A DNA stretch of 62,632 bases from the NCBI GenBank assembly GCA_902801425.1, contig CADCIQ010000014.1, positions 1 to 62,632 on the forward strand. The letters run 5' to 3'. The notes under the pieces were generated by a model, which was not told where the DNA came from, ran no database searches, and saw nothing but the letters and a program-made list of their open reading frames with translations. Numbering within the stretch: the stretch's first letter is position 1; every line of letters starts with the position of its first letter. This DNA comes from an uncultured Bacteroidales bacterium (GTDB taxonomy: Bacteria; Bacteroidota; Bacteroidia; Bacteroidales; Bacteroidaceae). Position numbers and translations under genes: made by a program. Below are positions 38,308 through 47,285 of the stretch, piece by piece.

Positions 38308-40422
38308 ATGAAACATATTGCATCTTTATTTTTTTTCGGTCTGCTGGCCTTTAATACTGCCAACGCACAGTTTGCCTCTGCACCTGCTTTTCCGGGTGCT
38401 GAAGGATATGGACGCTTTACCACGGGTGGTCGTGGTGGTGTTGTTTATCATGTCACGAGTCTTGAAGATGACGCTGATAACCCTACTGAGGGTATGCTGC
38501 GCTACTATATCTCAAAGAAGAGTGGAGCAAGAACTATTGTCTTCGATGTGGCTGGCAATATTGAGCTCAAGGCTCCGCTGAAAATATCCAAAGGCGATTT
38601 GTCCATTCTTGGTCAGACAGCTCCGGGTGAAGGAATCTGCATAAAGGGATATAACCTCTCTATCAATGCGAGCAATGTGGTGATTCGTTTCATTCGTTGC
38701 CGACTGGGAAACTATGGTGGTGATGATGATGCAATGTCAGCAGCACATCATGATGATGCAATACAGAAGAATATCATAATTGACCATTGCTCAATGTCAT
38801 GGTGTACCGATGAGGTGGGTTCTTTCTATGGAAATAAGGACTTTACTCTTCAGTGGTGCATCCTTTCCGAGAGTCTCAAGACAAACTCCTTCAAGGAAGG
38901 AACTCATGGTTTTGGCGGTATTTGGGGAGGTCAGAATGCAAGTTTCCACCACAATCTCCTTGCACACAACGATTCTCGTATGATACGTTTTGACCATGGC
39001 TATGTGTCTGAGCTTGTCGGTCCTGTGGATTATGTTAATAACGTAGTCTATAACTGGGGCAGCAACTCTACATACGGAGGAGAGAATAATGCTGGTAAGC
39101 AGTCAAAGCAGTTCAATATGATTGCCAACTATTATAAGCCAGGGCCGAGTACTGCAAAGTCTGCTACTACCCGTTTGCTTAACCCTACGACAAACTGCGA
39201 TAATTGTACCTCGCCAGATGTTCCGGGTAAGTTCTATATCAAGGACAACTATATGCATGGCTCTGCATCCGTTACTAACGATAACACATGTTCTTCTGCT
39301 ATCAGGATGGATAATAGCTCTCCTATCAGTTATGAAGACTGGAAGATGGATTATGTATCAGCTACAAAGTTCACGACAACGGAAGAGGTTTTCCAGTATA
39401 ATATCATTAGTCAGCAGACAGCAGAGAATGCCTTTGATAAGGTGCTGAAATATGCCGGAGCATCACTCTCTCGCGATGATGTAGATACCCGCGTTGCCAA
39501 CGATGCAAAGAATGGTACTGGCAATATCATCGATTATACAAGTCCTCTCATCGAATGGAAGCAGCTTAATGGTGATAACATCGTGGATACTGACCGTGAT
39601 GGAATGCCTGACGATTTCGAGATAAAGTACGGTCTTGATCCTTATATGGCAAATGCCAACGGATATGACCTTGATTCCAAGGGCTATTACACCAACCTTG
39701 AGGTATATGCCAACTCTCTTGTAGAGGATATAGTAAAGGCTGAGCGTGAGAATGCCGAGGAAACATTTGAGGAGTACTATCCTGAGATTTCTCGTAACAC
39801 ATCACAGGTATATTACTATGCTTCATCCGAGAAGTCTGTCAATACTATTGAATATCTTGACGGAGCAAAGCTTTCTCTCACGGGAAATACCTCAAAGTCT
39901 TATGGTGCTGCAAGTGATATCACATACAATGGCACACAGTATAAGTCTGTCAAGCTTTCCAACGGTGCCCAGAACACTTTCTTTGCTCCAGAAGGTAAGA
40001 CTATAAGTAGCGTGAAGATTATCAGCTATAAGCATGGTGAAGGCAGTCGTGTTAGCTTCTGGTATGAGGTTAATGGTACGGAGTACGGCACGGCAGAACT
40101 TGTTGATGAAAAAATGGTGTTTACTCCATTCGATGGTACAGCAACAATCTCAGAGGTTGCCGTCAATAAGCTTTGTAGTACTCCAAATATCCAGACCTTC
40201 ACTATTGATGACAAACCAAGCTTCACATTCACTAATGGTGGTGAGCAGTTAGGCTTTGTCCTCGATGTAACATACGGCGAAGGAGAGGCTACTGGCATTA
40301 ATGACTTTGAAACTCCTGTCATTGCAAAGACACAAAAGGCTCGTAAGTTCTTCCGGAACGGACGCCTCGTCATAGAGACAGCCAATGGCACATTTACCGT
40401 TGCTGGTTCTCGCGTAAGGTAA
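38308..40422 (+). CDS. Secreted pectate lyase, polysaccharide lyase family 1
   Basis: The enzyme cleaves homogalacturonan by beta-elimination. The signal peptide ends near ANAQ. The PL1 right-handed beta-helix opens with the family motif FPGAEGYGRFTTGGRGG, with GYNLSINASNVVIRFIRCRL, IIDHCSMSWCTDEVGSFYG and DYVNNVVYNWG along the helix (to about residue 400). A Ca-binding-type loop DTDRDGMPDDFEIKYGLDP follows (about 430-450), then a beta domain (about 490-640) and a C-terminal tail (659-704: GEATGIND ... NGRLVIE ... FTVAG) shared with the protein at 30826. At 704 aa it is longer than a catalytic domain alone. It is the last gene of the SusCD4 operon, with a terminator after it. Confidence 0.93.
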   Translation: MKHIASLFFFGLLAFNTANAQFASAPAFPGAEGYGRFTTGGRGGVVYHVTSLEDDADNPTEGMLRYYISKKSGARTIVFDVAGNIELKAPLKISKGDLSILGQTAPGEGICIKGYNLSINASNVVIRFIRCRLGNYGGDDDAMSAAHHDDAIQKNIIIDHCSMSWCTDEVGSFYGNKDFTLQWCILSESLKTNSFKEGTHGFGGIWGGQNASFHHNLLAHNDSRMIRFDHGYVSELVGPVDYVNNVVYNWGSNSTYGGENNAGKQSKQFNMIANYYKPGPSTAKSATTRLLNPTTNCDNCTSPDVPGKFYIKDNYMHGSASVTNDNTCSSAIRMDNSSPISYEDWKMDYVSATKFTTTEEVFQYNIISQQTAENAFDKVLKYAGASLSRDDVDTRVANDAKNGTGNIIDYTSPLIEWKQLNGDNIVDTDRDGMPDDFEIKYGLDPYMANANGYDLDSKGYYTNLEVYANSLVEDIVKAERENAEETFEEYYPEISRNTSQVYYYASSEKSVNTIEYLDGAKLSLTGNTSKSYGAASDITYNGTQYKSVKLSNGAQNTFFAPEGKTISSVKIISYKHGEGSRVSFWYEVNGTEYGTAELVDEKMVFTPFDGTATISEVAVNKLCSTPNIQTFTIDDKPSFTFTNGGEQLGFVLDVTYGEGEATGINDFETPVIAKTQKARKFFRNGRLVIETANGTFTVAGSRVR

Positions 40423-40448
40423 TTACAAATTACTACTAAACAAAGGAG

Positions 40449-40492
40449 AAATTGCACATTTTATAAGCAAATGTGTAATTTCTTCTTTTTTT
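40449..40492 (+). terminator. Rho-independent terminator after pectate lyase 1
   Basis: AAATTGCACATTT (40449-40461) pairs with AAATGTGTAATTT (40469-40481) with one G-T pair, followed by CTTCTTTTTTT. Confidence 0.85.
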
Positions 40493-40517
40493 ATGTCAGT
40501 AATTCGCAAAAAATGTG

Positions 40518-40525
40518 TAACTTTG
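40518..40525 (+). promoter_or_regulatory. -7 element of the CoA-transferase gene
   Basis: TAACTTTG followed by CACTCG matches TAnnTTTG about 65 nt before the start. No clean -33 TTTG lies at the right distance. Confidence 0.55.
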
Positions 40526-40591
40526 CACTCGAGAAATAAGAGAAGTCCCCCAGGGGGCTAATGTAACATCAATTAAATAATATATCTCTTA

Positions 40592-42097
40592 ATGTACACT
40601 ACTATTACTGCTGCAGAGGCTGCGGCTCTTATCAAGAATGGTGATTCACTCGGTCTTAGTGGTTTTACACCTGCTGGTGTGCCTAAGGCTGTGACACGTG
40701 AACTTGCAAAGATTGCTGAGGCAGAACATGCCAAGGGTAACGAGTTTCAGATTAATCTCTTTACTGGTGCAAGTACTGGCCAGTCAACTGATGGTGTCCT
40801 CTCTGAGGCTAACGCTATCAAGTTCCGTGCGCCTTACACCACAAACCCTTCATTCCGTAAGACTGTAAATCAGAACCTGATTTCATACAACGACCTCCAC
40901 CTCTCTCACATGGCGCAAGATCTTCGCTATGGTTTCTATGGTAAGCTCCAGTGGGCTATCCTTGAGGTTTCAAAGATTGAGGAGGTTGGTGAAAACTATC
41001 ATGTTTCCCTTACTGCTGCAGGTGGTATCTCTCCAACTATCGCACGTATCGCTGATAAGGTAATCCTTGAGCTTAACTCTTTCCATAGCGATAAGACTGG
41101 TCTTATTCAGGACGTATATGAGCCTCTCGATGCACCTTTCCGTCAGCCAATTCCTATCACTAAGCCAAGTGACCGTATTGGTAAGCCATACGTAGAGATT
41201 CCAAAGTCAAAGGTTGTAGGTGTTGTTGAGTGCAACCTCCCAGATGAGGCTCGTGGTTTCAAGGGTTCAGATCCTGTTACCGATCAGATTGGTGCTAATG
41301 TGGCTCAGTTCCTTCTCAACGACATGAAGCGTGGTATCATCCCATCTTCATTCCTCCCACTCCAGAGTGGTGTAGGTACAACAGCCAACGCAATCCTCGC
41401 TGCTCTATCTAAGGACGAGAATATTCCTGACTTCAACATCTATACAGAAGTACTTCAGGATGCTATCGTTGATATGATGCTCTCTGGTCGTGTTAAGGAC
41501 GCTTCTACCTGTTCACTCACCGTTAGCAACGACTGCCTGATGCAGATCTATGACAATATTGATACTCTCAAGAATCGTCTCACACTCCGTCAGTCAGAGA
41601 TTAGTAACTCTCCAGAGGTTATCCGTCGTCTTGGTGTCATCGCTATCAACACGGCTATCGAGGTTGACATCTACGGTAACGCTAACTCTACACATATCTC
41701 TGGTACGAAGATGATGAATGGTATTGGTGGTTCAGGCGACTTCGAGCGCAACGCTTATATCTCAATCTTCACTTGCTCTTCTGTTGCCAAGGATGGTATC
41801 ATCTCTTCTATCGTACCATTCGTTAGCCATCAGGATCACTCTGAGCATGATGTGAACGTGATCGTTACAGAGCAGGGTGTTGCCGATCTTCGTGGCAAGA
41901 GTCCATTGGAGCGTGCTCACCTCATCATCGAGAATTGTGCACATCCTGACTATAAGCCACTTCTCCGTGACTATCTAAAGCTCGCTACTGGTGGTCATAC
42001 TCACCACAACCTGCCTTGTGCATTCGCATTCCACGATACCCTCCGTCGCAAGGGCGATATGCGCCTCACGGATTTCGCGGAGTATGTTAAGGACTAA
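40592..42097 (+). CDS. Acetyl-CoA hydrolase/transferase family, probable succinyl-CoA:acetate CoA-transferase
   Basis: This cytoplasmic enzyme probably exchanges CoA between acyl-CoA and acetate or succinate. At 501 aa it has the family landmarks GDSLGLSGFTPAGVPKAV, FTGASTG, QSGVGTTANAIL, the probable catalytic Glu286 in IYTEVLQDAIVDMM, and the CoA-loop glycines GIGGSGDFERNAY. This matches the AarC/Cat1 group. The gene is a single transcription unit (terminator before it, own -7 box) and is set between two pectate lyases with a GC-rich composite repeat after it. It has no export signal, so its place in the PUL is metabolic or fortuitous. Substrate preference cannot be read from sequence alone. 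Confidence 0.93.
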   Translation: MYTTITAAEAAALIKNGDSLGLSGFTPAGVPKAVTRELAKIAEAEHAKGNEFQINLFTGASTGQSTDGVLSEANAIKFRAPYTTNPSFRKTVNQNLISYNDLHLSHMAQDLRYGFYGKLQWAILEVSKIEEVGENYHVSLTAAGGISPTIARIADKVILELNSFHSDKTGLIQDVYEPLDAPFRQPIPITKPSDRIGKPYVEIPKSKVVGVVECNLPDEARGFKGSDPVTDQIGANVAQFLLNDMKRGIIPSSFLPLQSGVGTTANAILAALSKDENIPDFNIYTEVLQDAIVDMMLSGRVKDASTCSLTVSNDCLMQIYDNIDTLKNRLTLRQSEISNSPEVIRRLGVIAINTAIEVDIYGNANSTHISGTKMMNGIGGSGDFERNAYISIFTCSSVAKDGIISSIVPFVSHQDHSEHDVNVIVTEQGVADLRGKSPLERAHLIIENCAHPDYKPLLRDYLKLATGGHTHHNLPCAFAFHDTLRRKGDMRLTDFAEYVKD

Positions 42098-42106
42098 TTT
42101 TAATTA

Positions 42107-42255
42107 TCGGCCCCTCACCCGTCACTATGTGACACCCTCTCCCCAAAGGGACGAGGGAGAAGTTAGTATTTCAAATCACGCCTCTTTAGCGAAAAAATGT
42201 AACTTTTCCCTCGCCCCTTGGGGAGAGGGTGCCCATAGGGCGGGTGAGGGGCTAA
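42107..42255. repeat. Composite GC-rich repeat before pectate lyase 2
   Basis: The arms CCCCTCACCCG...CTCTCCCC (left) and CCCCTTGGGGAGAGGG...CGGGTGAGGGGCT (right) are inverted copies of about 46 bp. The left arm holds inner hairpin GTCAC-TAT-GTGAC; the right holds GCCC-ATA-GGGC. The repeat ends about 13 nt before the lyase start, as at 38293. Confidence 0.88.
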
Positions 42256-42267
42256 TTCTTTTTTCCT

Positions 42268-44196
42268 ATGCTAAAACCTTTTTCCCTATTTCTCCTTCTC
42301 TTCATTTCACTCTCCACCCACGCATCCGTATCTATCATTGATGCGCAGGGCTGGCTTGAAACAGCATGGGTGAAATGGCAGTTGCCACAAGGCAATTCCG
42401 AACTTCGTTATAACGTATATGTATCTGAGGCTGATAAGGACTCATGGACAAAGCTCGACGACCAACTGGTGCGTAACTATGGCAATTATGGTCGTGCGGA
42501 TGCACTTGGCCTAAAGGCTGGCTCCTATCAGTTGAAAGTCGTGCAGGTCATCAATGGCGTTGAATCTGCCGAGGAAGCAGTCGTGTCCTCTTCACTTGAG
42601 GTAAGAGCACACGACCGTACAGGATTTGCCCACATGAACCGTGATACTGAGGACATCTTCGAAGGTGTGGGAGCATATCGTAATGACGGAACTCTCAAGG
42701 ATAATGCCATTGTCATCTATGTAACGGCTAATAATGCCAAGACTATCACTCAGGATCTCCAGTACTATGAATCTGACAAGAAGAACATATACAAGTCATA
42801 TACAGGCATAGGACGCATCTTGGAAGGCTATCGCAAATGCTGGGCACGAGGCAAAAGCAAGGGATTTACCTTGCCGGCTCTCGATGTGCGTATCATCGGA
42901 CTTCTGACTAGGGATGATATGGATTATCTCAACGGGGCAGGACTTCAGATAAAGGGCGAGAATGATGCAAAGGAATTGCCTATAACCATCGAGGGAGTAG
43001 GCTCTGATGCCACTATCCACGGTTTTGGTTTTTCTGTAAGTCAGGTGTCGGGTGTGGAAATCCGTAATCTCGGTATAATGCTCTATAACGATGACGGAAT
43101 ATCTGTGACAAGCTACGGAAAGCACTTGTGGCTGCACAATAATGATATTTTCTACGGCTCAACGGGCAAGGATGAGGATCAGGTGAAGGGCGATGGCGCT
43201 ATTGATATAAAGCTTTCGCAATACTGTACCGTCTCATATAACCATTTCTTCGACTGCGGAAAATGCTCTCTGCTCGATGCTGGTGAAAAGACCGAGGACT
43301 GGGATGATCAGATAACGTATCATCATAACTGGTTCGACCATAGCGACGAGCGCAATCCTCGTTGTCGCAATGGCCGTATGTTCCATGTCTATAACAATTA
43401 CTTCGACGGCAATGGTCTCTATGGCATTGGTATGGCGTGTGGTTCAAGCACCTTTGCCGAGTGCAATTATTTCCGCAACTGCCAGTTACCTGTCATCAAC
43501 TCTGCACAAGGTACTGACAAGCAGATGGTTGTAGAGAAACAGATAGAAAAAGCGGAGATTGCAAACAAGGGCTATCTATCTGGAGAAAAGGGTGGTGTTA
43601 CCAAGTGGTGGAACAACATCGTGAAGAATGCTCGAAGCCTCTACACCCAGAATACGGCATTATCGTCCTATTCATTTGATGTCTATGAGGTTGAGTCTCG
43701 TGATGAGGTTGTACCTTCTTCCATAAAGACTCTCAAAGGAGGTACCTCATACAGCAATTTTGATACCTCTGCCTCTTTCTATTCATGCACTCCCGATGCT
43801 CCGGAGGATGTTCCCGCAGTCGTCATGAGCAAGTATGGTGCCGGTCGTTGTGAACAAGGCGATTTCAAATGGCAGTTTGACAACTCCGTGCAGGATGAGA
43901 ACGAGAAGCTCATCGTTGACCTCAAGAACGACCTTGCGACCTATCTCTCCACCCTCGTGGGCTATTTCGGTACTGACATCAAGAATGGTGGTGGTACTGG
44001 CAATAGTGGTGGTGATGCGGAAAAGAACGAGGACTATGTGCCTTCTTATCTCTCTGGTTCTACCGCCATCCCTTCTGTTGCATACAGTACAGGATCATCT
44101 ACCGACAAATGGCATAAGATTGATGGTACCACCCTCCGTAATGCTCCCGTCTCACGAGGTGTGTATATCCGTAATGGAAAGAAGGTGGTGAAGTAA
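42268..44196 (+). CDS. Secreted pectate lyase 2, polysaccharide lyase family 1, with FN3-like N-terminus
   Basis: After a signal peptide (ending near THAS) comes an FN3-like domain (about 20-110: WLETAWVKWQLPQGNSELRY), then a PL1 beta-helix (about 115-440). Helix motifs are ITIEGVGSDATIHGFGF, GVEIRNLGIMLYNDDGISV, LWLHNNDIFYG, GDGAIDIKLSQYCTVSYNHF and RNPRCRNGRMFHVYNNYFDG, which carry the family Ca-binding and catalytic Arg positions. A linker rich in Gly/Ser (about 570) leads to a short C-terminal motif ending RGVYIRNGKKVVK, the wording I associate with type IX secretion C-terminal signals. The architecture differs from lyase 1, so the two are not recent duplicates. It may be read through from the CoA-transferase gene. 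Confidence 0.93.
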   Translation: MLKPFSLFLLLFISLSTHASVSIIDAQGWLETAWVKWQLPQGNSELRYNVYVSEADKDSWTKLDDQLVRNYGNYGRADALGLKAGSYQLKVVQVINGVESAEEAVVSSSLEVRAHDRTGFAHMNRDTEDIFEGVGAYRNDGTLKDNAIVIYVTANNAKTITQDLQYYESDKKNIYKSYTGIGRILEGYRKCWARGKSKGFTLPALDVRIIGLLTRDDMDYLNGAGLQIKGENDAKELPITIEGVGSDATIHGFGFSVSQVSGVEIRNLGIMLYNDDGISVTSYGKHLWLHNNDIFYGSTGKDEDQVKGDGAIDIKLSQYCTVSYNHFFDCGKCSLLDAGEKTEDWDDQITYHHNWFDHSDERNPRCRNGRMFHVYNNYFDGNGLYGIGMACGSSTFAECNYFRNCQLPVINSAQGTDKQMVVEKQIEKAEIANKGYLSGEKGGVTKWWNNIVKNARSLYTQNTALSSYSFDVYEVESRDEVVPSSIKTLKGGTSYSNFDTSASFYSCTPDAPEDVPAVVMSKYGAGRCEQGDFKWQFDNSVQDENEKLIVDLKNDLATYLSTLVGYFGTDIKNGGGTGNSGGDAEKNEDYVPSYLSGSTAIPSVAYSTGSSTDKWHKIDGTTLRNAPVSRGVYIRNGKKVVK

Positions 44197-44204
44197 GTTT
44201 TTTT

Positions 44205-44407
44205 AAAAGTTTTTGCGATAGGGGGTTTCACCCATGCTTTTTTTTACTATATAACATCTTGAAAATCAAGAAGAAAGGTGTGGTGAAACCCCCTATTAAA
44301 AAGGTACTTCTTTTTTTATAGGGGTTTCACCCTGCGTAAATCGCTGACAATCAATACATAAAAGCCGTTTTTGAGTATGGGTGAAACCCCCTGTCGCAAA
44401 AACTTTT
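44205..44407. mobile_element. 203-bp element with 31-bp terminal inverted repeats (MITE-like)
   Basis: The left end 44205-44235 and right end 44377-44407 are inverted copies matching at 30 of 31 positions; each contains GGGGGTTTCACCC or its complement. The interior carries a further inverted pair of the same core (44282-44302 with 44312-44332, one bulge). The core thus occurs four times in alternating orientation. It starts 9 nt after the lyase 2 stop. No gene is inside and I see no clear target duplication. Confidence 0.75.
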
Positions 44408-44439
44408 GATTTTTTACATTCATACCTTTTTTTGCCTAT

Positions 44440-44600
44440 ACTCTAATACCATTTCTCCTTCGCTACTCCTTCGCTTTAACTCCGCTCCAAACTCGATGGA
44501 AGTCCGTTTCATAGAATGGGAGAAAAATGGGAGTTGCACCGACTTTGGTAGGGATTTGCAAGGGAGGAACGACGATTTTATATTTTCAATGCAAATGCGC
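44440..44600. repeat. CCTTCGC / GGGATTTGCAA repeat, copy 1
   Basis: This gene-free stretch shares wording (CTCCTTCGCTAC, GAATGGGA, GGGATTTGCAA) with 56700-56830 and 58093-58197. The rest of 44408-44832 is AT-rich with one promoter box. Confidence 0.6.
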
Positions 44601-44714
44601 AAAGAAGTTGAGCTTTTTCAATCGTTTGAAATGATAATTATTGTCTGTTTAAGTAAAAAACACACTTATTTGAAAAAAAATTGTGATATTGAATGATATT
44701 ACAAAAAAATTATG

Positions 44715-44722
44715 TAAATTTG
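44715..44722 (+). promoter_or_regulatory. -7 element of the PAS-kinase gene
   Basis: TAAATTTG followed by CACTCGC fits TAnnTTTG, giving a leader of about 105 nt. The -33 region (ATTG near 44688) is weak. Confidence 0.5.
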
Positions 44723-44832
44723 CACTCGCATAAATCATTAAATCGTGTGCAGAGCGGAAACTTACACTTAATGCTCGTTGCACGAAGACACTTTTCCACC
44801 TAAAACCTAAGAACGATATAAGCATCAATGCT

Positions 44833-47184
44833 ATGAACGATGAACTATCAGCCCTTAAACAGATTCTTGACGACTCTGACCAGATGATAATAGTGTGTGA
44901 CATGGAAACATGTGACATGCTTTATGCCAATACGCGTTTGCTCAAGGCTTCTGCCCATGCGGGTGAGCCATACCTTGGGCGAAAGTGTTATAAATATGTT
45001 ATGGAGAGCGATGAGATTTGCTCTTACTGTCCGCTTCGCAACAAGGAGGGCAACCTTGAGGTTGTGAAGAATGTGGAGGATTTCACAGGTGTCTATTCCA
45101 TTAAGACCAAGATTATTGACTGGAACGGCAGAAAGGCATTTGTAGAGTATGCTTCTGACATTACGGAGATGCACCTTCTGGAGAGGAGATATAAGAGAGA
45201 GGTTGATGCTATTATCAGTTCTATTAACATGGCAAAGGGAATATGTCATGTTGACTTGCACGATAGGAAACTGCTCAGTTTCAGTCGTGAGAAGGGAATT
45301 TTGTCTGATATTAACTTCATTTCTGTTGATCAGGTTTTGCGAGCTGTTGAGGAAGAGCTTCAGACTAAGGAGGTAAAAGAGGAGTTTCGTCGTGTGTTCT
45401 CATACGAGAATGTATTGGAGACATACGCCAATGGCGAAATGTCGCTTTCGTTTGACACGGAGGTAAGGCGTTCGAATGGTGACATTGTGCCTGTGCGTTT
45501 TGTTGGCAGACTTGTCAATAACCCTACAAACAACCATCTGGAGTGTATCGCCTTTAACTACGACATTACCGAGGAGGTAGAGCTGAAGCGTGAGATGGAG
45601 ATTACCAACAAGCTCAATAATGCGCTTGCGTGCGAGTATTCAACTATCTTTTCCGTTGATCTTCAGACAGGCATTATGCGTATTCATAAGATGGATGATA
45701 GTCAGAATGCGCAAAAGCTTCATTTGCCAGAGGTCGTTCATTTTGAAGAATTCTTTGGTGGGTATATAGGTAATTTCGTGGAAGAAGAATATCGTGAGGA
45801 GTTTTATAGGATAGCTAATCTCAATTATCTTCGTCGTCGTGCGGCCTGTGGAGATTTCAATATATCAATTCGTTTCAAGACGAAGCCTAACATAGCCGGT
45901 CAGGAGGACTTCGAGGCTGTGGTTATGCCTGTGGATATCAAAGACCATAATAACATCGTTGTGGGCTGTAAGTGTATTGACAAGCTTATTGCGCGTGAGG
46001 AGCATGATAAGAAGATACTCATGGAATCTCGTCAGCAGGCAGAGGCAGCAAACAAGGCAAAGACTGCATTCCTCTTCAATATGAGCCATGATATCCGCAC
46101 GCCTATGAATGCTATCATGGGCTTTACGAATCTGCTTGGCAGGTGTCAGGATGATCCAGAACGCCGTTCTGACTATATAAAGAAGATAGACAAGGCGAGC
46201 AGGGTGTTGCTGTCAATCATCAACAACGTGCTTGAAATGGCGCGTATAGAGAAGGGAGCAGTTCAGTTGGAAGAGTGTATATGGAATGCCCAGCTATTCA
46301 ACGATACCCTCTTTACGCTCTTTGAGGATATGATGGCTCAGAAGAGGATAGAGTTCACTCATGTTGTTGATGTTCAGCATAGTAATGTGTTCTGTGATCC
46401 GACAAAGCTTCGTGAGATATTCCTGAACATTGTGTCAAATTCATATAAATACACACCAGAGGGCGGTAAGATTGACATGCTTACCGTAGAGCTACCTTCT
46501 GGTCGTGAGGGCTATGCCTTGTTCCGAACGGTTATCAGCGACAATGGCATTGGCATGAGCAAGGAATTCTTGCCACATCTCTTTGAGGAGTTCTCCCGCG
46601 AGCACAACACCACGCAGGGTGGGGTAGAGGGTACAGGACTTGGTATGTCTATCGTTAAGCGACTGGTAGAGATTATGGATGGTAGCATCGAGGTGGAATC
46701 AGAGGTTGGTGTTGGTACTAAGGTTACCGTAACCATTCCCCATCGCATCTCCGACGGCAGTGCTATGGTCTCTCGCATGGGCGTGCAGATTGATCCAGCG
46801 TTGTTCCGTGGCAAGCGTGTCTTGCTAGTGGAAGACAATGAACTTAATGCGGAGATAGCCATTGAGATATTGAAGGAAATGGAGTTTGAGGTAGAGCATG
46901 CCAATGATGGTCAGCGATGTCTGGATATGCTTGATAACGCTCCGTCCGACTATTATGACATTATTCTTATGGATATCCAGATGCCAGTGATGGACGGATA
47001 TGAGACTACCCGAGCAATCCGTGCCCTTTATGATAACGTGAAGGCTAATATTCCTATTCTTGCCATGACTGCTAATGCTTTTGCAGAGGATAGGCTTCAG
47101 GCTTTCCGTTGTGGCATGAACGCCCATATCTCCAAGCCTATCAATGTGGTAGAGCTTATGAAGGCGTTGGCGAGTAATTTGTAA
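44833..47184 (+). CDS. Soluble PAS-domain hybrid histidine kinase/receiver
   Basis: No signal peptide or membrane helix is visible, so it should sense a cytoplasmic signal. Two or three PAS-like segments (about 10-110, 130-250, 260-390) are followed by HisKA with SHDIRTPMNA (His419), an ATPase domain with DNGIGMSKEFLPHLFEEF and GTGLGMSIVKRL, and a C-terminal receiver with Asp714 in LMDIQMPVMDG. The first PAS carries a CSYCPLRN motif that could bind a metal or act as a redox switch. There is no DNA-binding output domain and no partner regulator next to it, so its target is unknown. It is a single gene in its own transcription unit. Confidence 0.93.
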   Translation: MNDELSALKQILDDSDQMIIVCDMETCDMLYANTRLLKASAHAGEPYLGRKCYKYVMESDEICSYCPLRNKEGNLEVVKNVEDFTGVYSIKTKIIDWNGRKAFVEYASDITEMHLLERRYKREVDAIISSINMAKGICHVDLHDRKLLSFSREKGILSDINFISVDQVLRAVEEELQTKEVKEEFRRVFSYENVLETYANGEMSLSFDTEVRRSNGDIVPVRFVGRLVNNPTNNHLECIAFNYDITEEVELKREMEITNKLNNALACEYSTIFSVDLQTGIMRIHKMDDSQNAQKLHLPEVVHFEEFFGGYIGNFVEEEYREEFYRIANLNYLRRRAACGDFNISIRFKTKPNIAGQEDFEAVVMPVDIKDHNNIVVGCKCIDKLIAREEHDKKILMESRQQAEAANKAKTAFLFNMSHDIRTPMNAIMGFTNLLGRCQDDPERRSDYIKKIDKASRVLLSIINNVLEMARIEKGAVQLEECIWNAQLFNDTLFTLFEDMMAQKRIEFTHVVDVQHSNVFCDPTKLREIFLNIVSNSYKYTPEGGKIDMLTVELPSGREGYALFRTVISDNGIGMSKEFLPHLFEEFSREHNTTQGGVEGTGLGMSIVKRLVEIMDGSIEVESEVGVGTKVTVTIPHRISDGSAMVSRMGVQIDPALFRGKRVLLVEDNELNAEIAIEILKEMEFEVEHANDGQRCLDMLDNAPSDYYDIILMDIQMPVMDGYETTRAIRALYDNVKANIPILAMTANAFAEDRLQAFRCGMNAHISKPINVVELMKALASNL

Positions 47185-47283
47185 ATGAAAAATGAAAAGT
47201 GAAAAATGAAAAATACAAAATACAAGATAGGCTCTAAATGGTAATCTGTATTTTATAATTTTTCACTTTTCATTTTTCATTTA
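47182..47283. terminator. Inverted repeat shared by convergent gene ends
   Basis: TAAATGAAAAATGAAAAGTG (from 47182) continues for 26 bp as a perfect inverted match to the sequence ending at 47283. The kinase stop codon is part of the left arm, and the zinc-ribbon gene on the minus strand ends 2 nt beyond the right arm. T- and A-rich tails on both sides suit bidirectional termination. Related TTTTTCACTTTTCATTT tracts occur near 24470, 56680 and 58075. Confidence 0.65.
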
Positions 47284-47285
47284 TT

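Noticed and set aside
44406-44696. 96-codon frame before the PAS kinase
   Set aside because: It consists of repeat-family DNA with copies elsewhere and has no protein-like features.
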